Source: WTAW01 sp964406575
GTDB lineage: Bacteria > Acidobacteriota > Aminicenantia > Aminicenantales > Aminicenantaceae
Assembly: GCA_964406575.1 (NCBI GenBank)
Contig: CAYOSH010000056.1
Span: forward strand, 1-17,652
Reading direction: 5' to 3'
DNA: 17,652 bases
How positions within the stretch are numbered: the stretch's first letter is position 1; each line of letters opens with the position of its first letter. This document shows, in pieces, positions 14,226 to 17,652 of the stretch. The position numbers and the translations under genes were made by a program. Under the pieces are notes generated by a model. It was not told the origin of the DNA, made no database searches, and was given only the letters and a program-made list of their open reading frames with translations.

Positions 14226-15980
14226 CTATTCATAGCGGGCGAAGATTCGGCTGTAATCGGGCGAACGGGCCATAAGCTCTTCGTGACTGCCTTGATCCAC
14301 AAGCTCCCCCTTGCGCAAAACGAGGATGCGGTCTGCCCAGCGGATCTGGCTCAGGCGATGAGTGATGATAAAAGTGGTGCGTTCTTTGGAGATCCGATGC
14401 ATGGCCCGCTGGATCTGGTCCTCTGTCTTGCTGTCTATGGCGCTTGTCGAGTCGTCGAGGATCAGGATCCGGGGATCGGTGAGAAAGGCACGGGCGATCG
14501 CAATGCGCTGGCGCTGTCCCCCAGAAAGAGTGACGCCCCGCTCACCGATTTGTGTTGTGTAACCATCAGGGAAAGCGGAGATGAACTCGTGGGCCTGGGC
14601 TTCGCGGGCCGCTGTCTCGACAGCTTCTTGAGAAGCTTCGGCTAGACCGAATGAGATATTCTCCTTCAGCGTGCGGGAGAAGAGGAAAATGTCTTGTTCG
14701 ATGGTGGAGATCTGAGAGCGCAGGCTTTCCAGGCTCCACTCCCGCACATCCATCCCATCGATCAGCACACGGCCCGAGCTGGCATCGAAGATCCGATTGA
14801 TCAGTCTGGTCAGAGTCGTCTTCCCAGAACCGGTGGGGCCTACGATAGCAACTGTCTCTCCCGGAAGAGCCCGGAAACTGATGTCCTTGAGCACCGGCGC
14901 TCCGTTGTATCTGAAACTTACATTTTCGAAGGCGACCTCCCCGCGGATCGGCTCACGTACCCCCTCCTGATTCTCATCCAGTTCGGTCTCTGTTTTGATC
15001 ATGTTCAGGATCCGTTCGCCGCTGGCAATTCCCAGTTGGACCAGGTTATAGGTGAAAATCGAGATGAATGTCGTGAACCGCAACGTGCCGAAAAGTCCCA
15101 TAAAGGCGACTACATTTCCGAGAGTTATTGCGCCCTGCCGCCAGAGTGTGAGGGCATGGAAAAATCCGGCGCCCCAGCAGAGGCTGAACATGAGCATCGG
15201 CAGATAGCGGGCCTGAATAAGCCCCTGGCGTATGAAGTAGTCGCGGAACGCACGGGCGTCACCTGTGAATTTGTTCCATTCGTACCGCTCCTGGACGTTG
15301 GCCTTGACTACCTCGATTCCGGCGACGGCCTCGGTGAGCCCGGCATTCAATATGCCGAACTGTTCCCGCTGGGCAATACTGACCGGCTTGAGACGGCGGT
15401 TGTAGTCGATGACCGTTATCGTTAGTAGGACTGTAAAAATCAGAGGGACGAGGAGCAGTTTGGTATGAATCAACCCGATCATGATCACCGGCACCACGAG
15501 AGCCAGGGCGGAGTCGATGATCAGCATCAGTCCGGGACTGAACATCACGTTGAGCGCACGCACGTCGTTGGTGGCCCGGGCCATGATGTCGCCTATGCGT
15601 TGCCTTCCGTGGAATGTCTGGCTCTTCCCCAGAAGACTGAGGTAAAGCTCCTCTCGAGAATCCCGTTCTATCCTCTGCGCCAGAAATTCAGCGGAGAAGT
15701 TGCGGAACAGCCCTGCGAGCCCCTCACCCAGGCCAGAGGCGAGGATCACGATCACAGGAATCATGAGTTCGGCGAGCTGGAAACCTGCCGCCGAGATTAC
15801 ATCGAAAGCCCTGCCGACGTAGACCTGGATGTTACTGTAGGCATAGTTGTTGACCACACCGCTGACGATCAGCATCAAGGGGAGAAGGGGATACCGTACC
15901 ACGTGGGAGAGGATCCAGCGGACCGCTCCCTTTCGCCTGTACTTGTATTCATTCTCGACCTGGAACTCTCGTTTGGCCAC
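14226..15980 (-). CDS. Heterodimeric ABC exporter subunit with degenerate ATPase site
   Basis: First gene of the exporter operon, 584 residues. The membrane domain (about 20-330) has a typical first intracellular loop (RERREELY-like REELYLSLLGKSQTFHGRQR). In the ATP-binding domain, Walker A is GPTGSGKTT near 380 and the signature is a perfect LSGGQRQR near 484. Walker B is ILILDDSTSAID, with Asp where the catalytic Glu should be, near 508; the switch His is kept (ITHRLSQ). Asp at this place, with the partner's altered signature, marks the asymmetric exporter class in which only one of two sites hydrolyses ATP. The start is a GTG at 15980 with a weak AAAGGA upstream. A perfect TATAAT lies on the minus strand at 16017-16012, without a good -35. 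Confidence 0.93.
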   Translation of the reverse strand: MAKREFQVENEYKYRRKGAVRWILSHVVRYPLLPLMLIVSGVVNNYAYSNIQVYVGRAFDVISAAGFQLAELMIPVIVILASGLGEGLAGLFRNFSAEFLAQRIERDSREELYLSLLGKSQTFHGRQRIGDIMARATNDVRALNVMFSPGLMLIIDSALALVVPVIMIGLIHTKLLLVPLIFTVLLTITVIDYNRRLKPVSIAQREQFGILNAGLTEAVAGIEVVKANVQERYEWNKFTGDARAFRDYFIRQGLIQARYLPMLMFSLCWGAGFFHALTLWRQGAITLGNVVAFMGLFGTLRFTTFISIFTYNLVQLGIASGERILNMIKTETELDENQEGVREPIRGEVAFENVSFRYNGAPVLKDISFRALPGETVAIVGPTGSGKTTLTRLINRIFDASSGRVLIDGMDVREWSLESLRSQISTIEQDIFLFSRTLKENISFGLAEASQEAVETAAREAQAHEFISAFPDGYTTQIGERGVTLSGGQRQRIAIARAFLTDPRILILDDSTSAIDSKTEDQIQRAMHRISKERTTFIITHRLSQIRWADRILVLRKGELVDQGSHEELMARSPDYSRIFARYE

Positions 15981-16175
15981 TGATAAATCCTTTTCTTAGC
16001 AGGATCTCCTCATTATAGGATATTCTTTTTTTAGAGTATTCTCTTTGGGATTCGGCAAAAGTTGTTCAAGAATACCTTTCCAGTTCATATCGTCACTCAC
16101 AATTGCATTGTAATGTGTGCATATCTTCCAAGATACAAAAATACAACTTATACAGGATTGAAAAAGAGAGTTTAC

Positions 16176-16226
16176 GACATAACTCACTCAACAATCAAGA
16201 GAATGATATGTTGAGTTGATTATGTC
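16176..16226. repeat. Imperfect inverted repeat, 18-base arms
   Basis: GACATAACTCACTCAACA (16176-16193) and TGTTGAGTTGATTATGTC (16209-16226) pair at 15 of 18 positions around a 15-base loop. There is no T-run beside it, so it is more likely an operator, a recombination site or a remnant of a mobile element's end than a terminator. Confidence 0.6.
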
Positions 16227-16279
16227 ATCCTTGAAGCTGCGTCGAGAGATAACGTCGAGAAATAACATTTGAATCGAGT

Positions 16280-16320
16280 GACTCTTCATGATATAAGTCA
16301 AAGAGTCCCCATTGGGGGAC
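16280..16320 (+). promoter_or_regulatory. Two mutually exclusive leader hairpins
   Basis: GACTCTT (16280-16286) pairs perfectly with AAGAGTC (16301-16307). GTCCCC (16305-16310) pairs perfectly with GGGGAC (16315-16320) around the loop ATTG. The two stems share GTC at 16305-16307, so both cannot form fully at once. They lie 28 bases before the start of the gene at 16348. A regulatory switch is possible but unproven, as transcription through here is not shown. Confidence 0.4.
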
Positions 16321-16347
16321 AAAGTCGATCCAGCTCGGAGCTATCGA

Positions 16348-16821
16348 ATGAAAAATTGGAAAAATAAATTATCAAGCTTTTTTGAAAAACAAAAAGAACA
16401 AAAAGAGGAAAAAGAAGAAAAGTATAGTCACGAAAAACTGAGAGTTGAGAAATTTTATTCAACGATTGTGCATCCCGCTTTTGAGGAACTTAAGTCTGAA
16501 TTAAAAAAACACGGAAGAGAAGTCGATGTATATACCGAAAGAAGAGATTTCGCATCCATTATTGTACAGTTCAAGGGTGAGGAAGAGCTCGATTATTCGA
16601 TAGAAGTGATGTTATATCCAGGTCTTGCATTTCCTCGTCCAGTCATTCATTATACAGAGTGGGCAAGCAGTAGGAGATTAAGAGTCGAGGGATTATTAAG
16701 AACAGGTATTCAGAACTATGATATCTCTGATATTACAGGAGATGAAATTATTGAACACTTTTTAAATGAATACAAAAACCTTACAAGTGACCATATTAAA
16801 AAAATTAATTTTAAGTCTTAA
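16348..16821 (+). CDS. Hypothetical protein with charged N-terminal helix
   Basis: Unrecognised soluble protein of 157 residues. Residues 10-36 are a very charged, probably coiled-coil helix (FFEKQKEQKEEKEEKYSHEK) encoded by an A-rich tract. The rest looks like a mixed alpha/beta domain: a helix around VHPAFEELKSELKKHG, strands around VDVYTERRDFASIIVQF and YSIEVMLYPG, and a C-terminal helix GDEIIEHFLNEYKNL. There is no signal peptide or membrane segment. I chose the ATG at 16348 because CGGAG (16336-16340) precedes it at good distance; the frame is open back to a TTG at 16312, which lies inside a hairpin. Codon use is AT-rich, like the next gene and unlike the exporter operon, hinting at a different origin. 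Confidence 0.7.
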   Translation: MKNWKNKLSSFFEKQKEQKEEKEEKYSHEKLRVEKFYSTIVHPAFEELKSELKKHGREVDVYTERRDFASIIVQFKGEEELDYSIEVMLYPGLAFPRPVIHYTEWASSRRLRVEGLLRTGIQNYDISDITGDEIIEHFLNEYKNLTSDHIKKINFKS

Positions 16822-16959
16822 ATTTTCTACGGCTATCTTTTTCAAGAAACTTCTTCAACTTCAATCATATCTCCAATGAAGCCTTGAATCGTACATTTGT
16901 CCTTTTTTGAATCACGGCATTATTGAAGATAATTTTTTTAAAAGGGTGAGGTGAGCAAG

Positions 16960-17187
16960 ATGAAAGAAAAATTTTGTATTACAGCTCTCCAAGTCGATGA
17001 GAGTGAATCTTATGATTCTTTAGAAGAGGTGACAGCCAAAGCCTATGGATATTTCTCACAAATAAAATCTCTCAAATCCGTAGTCATTCATGAATGGATA
17101 GAGGGAAGCGAAAAGGGTCCCATGAGATTTGTTTTTAAGGAAAAGAGCGGGAAAATAAATCATGTCGATATTAAACATGGAGATTAA
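16960..17187 (+). CDS. Hypothetical small protein
   Basis: Unrecognised 75-residue protein. It starts KEKFCITALQVDESESYDSL and looks like a compact alpha/beta fold: strand, helix (LEEVTAKAYGYFSQI), then strands SVVIHEWIEG, GPMRFVFKEK and KINHVDIKH. The ATG at 16960 has a ribosome site GAGG at 16948-16951; a GTG at 16951 is in frame and also possible. It follows the gene at 16348 by about 140 bases on the same strand with similar AT-rich codon use. No signal peptide. The strong ribosome site makes it a likely real gene, with function unknown. Confidence 0.65.
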   Translation: MKEKFCITALQVDESESYDSLEEVTAKAYGYFSQIKSLKSVVIHEWIEGSEKGPMRFVFKEKSGKINHVDIKHGD

Positions 17188-17204
17188 AATCGGCCTAGGA
17201 CCCT

Positions 17205-17588
17205 TCATGACTTGTGCTTTCTTTTTTGCTTACAGGAATAGCCGATTTGACATGCCAGGCAACAGCCCTTCCAAGCTTTATCTATTGTTGTCCTGTCACT
17301 GCATCTGGCTCCTTCTAATGTCCATTCTACTTTATTGACGTTTTAATCAATATAAGTCCCACAAAAAAAGCATCGAAAAGCAATAAACGCAGGAAATTCG
17401 TTTTCTTTGTCGTGCCCAACCTATGTCAAACATTTTGTTTTCTGTAAGTTCATATCCTGTACGAGAGATTTGTTCATTTTTGTGCTGTTTTGATGTGAAA
17501 TAACTATCTATCGTAAGTAGTGAAACAAAAGATATGCAAAACAGGAATAAGAAGTGGCTAAGGGATTTAAGGGAGTATTTTATTTCAT
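17205..17588 (-). pseudogene. Decayed gene for an exported Cys-rich protein
   Basis: Minus-strand remnant of about 125 codons found by joining frames. From the ATG at 17588 the repaired reading is MKYSLKSLSHFLFLFCISFV (a signal peptide), then KNEQISRTGYELTENKMFDI, then HDKENEFPAFIAFRCFFCGT, then VEWTLEGARCSDRTTIDKAW and GCCLACQIGYSCKQ, ending at the TGA 17205-17207. Three lesions break it: a five-base tandem duplication right after the second codon (TATTT twice, plus strand 17576-17585), one extra G in the GGG run at 17415-17417, and an in-frame TAA at 17343-17345. Seven or so cysteines in pairs suggest disulfides or metal binding outside the cytoplasm. No family recognised. Frame-by-frame continuity is the evidence; chance is possible but less likely. 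Confidence 0.5.
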
Positions 17589-17652
17589 CTTAATAAGCCT
17601 GATCTATTCATAAATTGTAAAGGACAAGAAAAATTGATTCAAGAGCAGCTAA

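Larger units (their letters stand above)
15981..16347. other. Divergent intergenic region with secondary structure
   Basis: Control region between the ABC exporter operon (leftward) and the gene at 16348 (rightward). It holds the exporter's putative -10 (16012-16017), a long imperfect inverted repeat (16176-16226) and two overlapping hairpins (16280-16320). A 63-codon minus-strand frame at 15996-16187 lacks a ribosome site and family likeness, so I do not call it. Confidence 0.6.

Noticed and set aside
15996..16187. Minus-strand 63-codon frame upstream of the ABC exporter operon
   Set aside because: Cys-rich start without a ribosome site; it covers the exporter's putative -10. The last 30 codons look somewhat protein-like but are not enough to call.
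16842..16916. Minus-strand stretch reading CRDSKKDKCTIQGFIGDMIE with an in-frame stop just upstream
   Set aside because: It looks mildly coding and might be another gene remnant, but it has no start codon and only about 24 codons.
1..17652. CRISPR array, tRNA, rRNA, intact insertion sequence or prophage genes
   Set aside because: I looked for regular repeat-spacer units, tRNA-like cloverleaf segments, transposase motifs and phage structural genes and found none.

Overview
The window comes from a bacterium, not a phage or plasmid. It mixes a defence/addiction-type block, PadR-controlled orphan FtsX-type permeases, a heterodimeric ABC exporter and several decayed genes. PadR-linked FtsX permeases with no ATPase beside them are typical of Acidobacteriota and related lineages such as Aminicenantes. 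That placement is an inference; no rRNA or housekeeping marker is present to confirm it.

Layout. (1) Bases 1-3010 hold three type II toxin-antitoxin modules of different families: vapBC (81-670, +), an RHH/UPF0175-like antitoxin with a DUF3368 PIN toxin (1650-2448, +), and yefM-yoeB (2473-2975, -). A DUF2177 membrane protein (831-1244) lies between the first two. The yefM-yoeB promoter carries a textbook pair of TGTACA operator boxes and predicts a leaderless mRNA. Just upstream is a truncated NAD-dependent epimerase (3007-3168) that a normal ORF length cut-off would miss. (2) Bases 3375-10249 hold two paralogous PadR regulator plus FtsX/MacB-type permease operons. Between them, on the opposite strand, is a broken membrane-anchored SpoIIE/PP2C phosphatase (6372-7025). 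(3) Bases 10345-11130 hold a very acidic 65-residue protein and a small membrane protein of unknown function. (4) Bases 11175-12383 hold a family of short REP-like repeats with the core TATGCTGTCC. They sit around a secreted protein with an internal duplication (11340-12125, -). (5) Bases 12398-15980 (-) hold a two-gene heterodimeric ABC exporter with one degenerate ATP site, of the BmrCD/LmrCD/TM287-288 type. (6) Bases 15981-17652 hold two small unrecognised genes, a structured leader region and, on the minus strand, a previously hidden decayed gene for an exported Cys-rich protein (17205-17588).

How the genes relate. The TA modules are each self-contained and probably autoregulated. Each PadR protein probably represses its own operon, whose product is the large permease, likely an envelope-stress or efflux-type membrane protein. 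The ABC pair should act as one exporter. The number of gene remnants, repeats and TA modules suggests an accessory region undergoing turnover. I found no single clearly new system. The best leads are the leaderless yefM-yoeB operator/promoter, the fused RHH-UPF0175 antitoxin with its upstream direct repeats, the REP-like hairpin family, and the three hidden pseudogenes.
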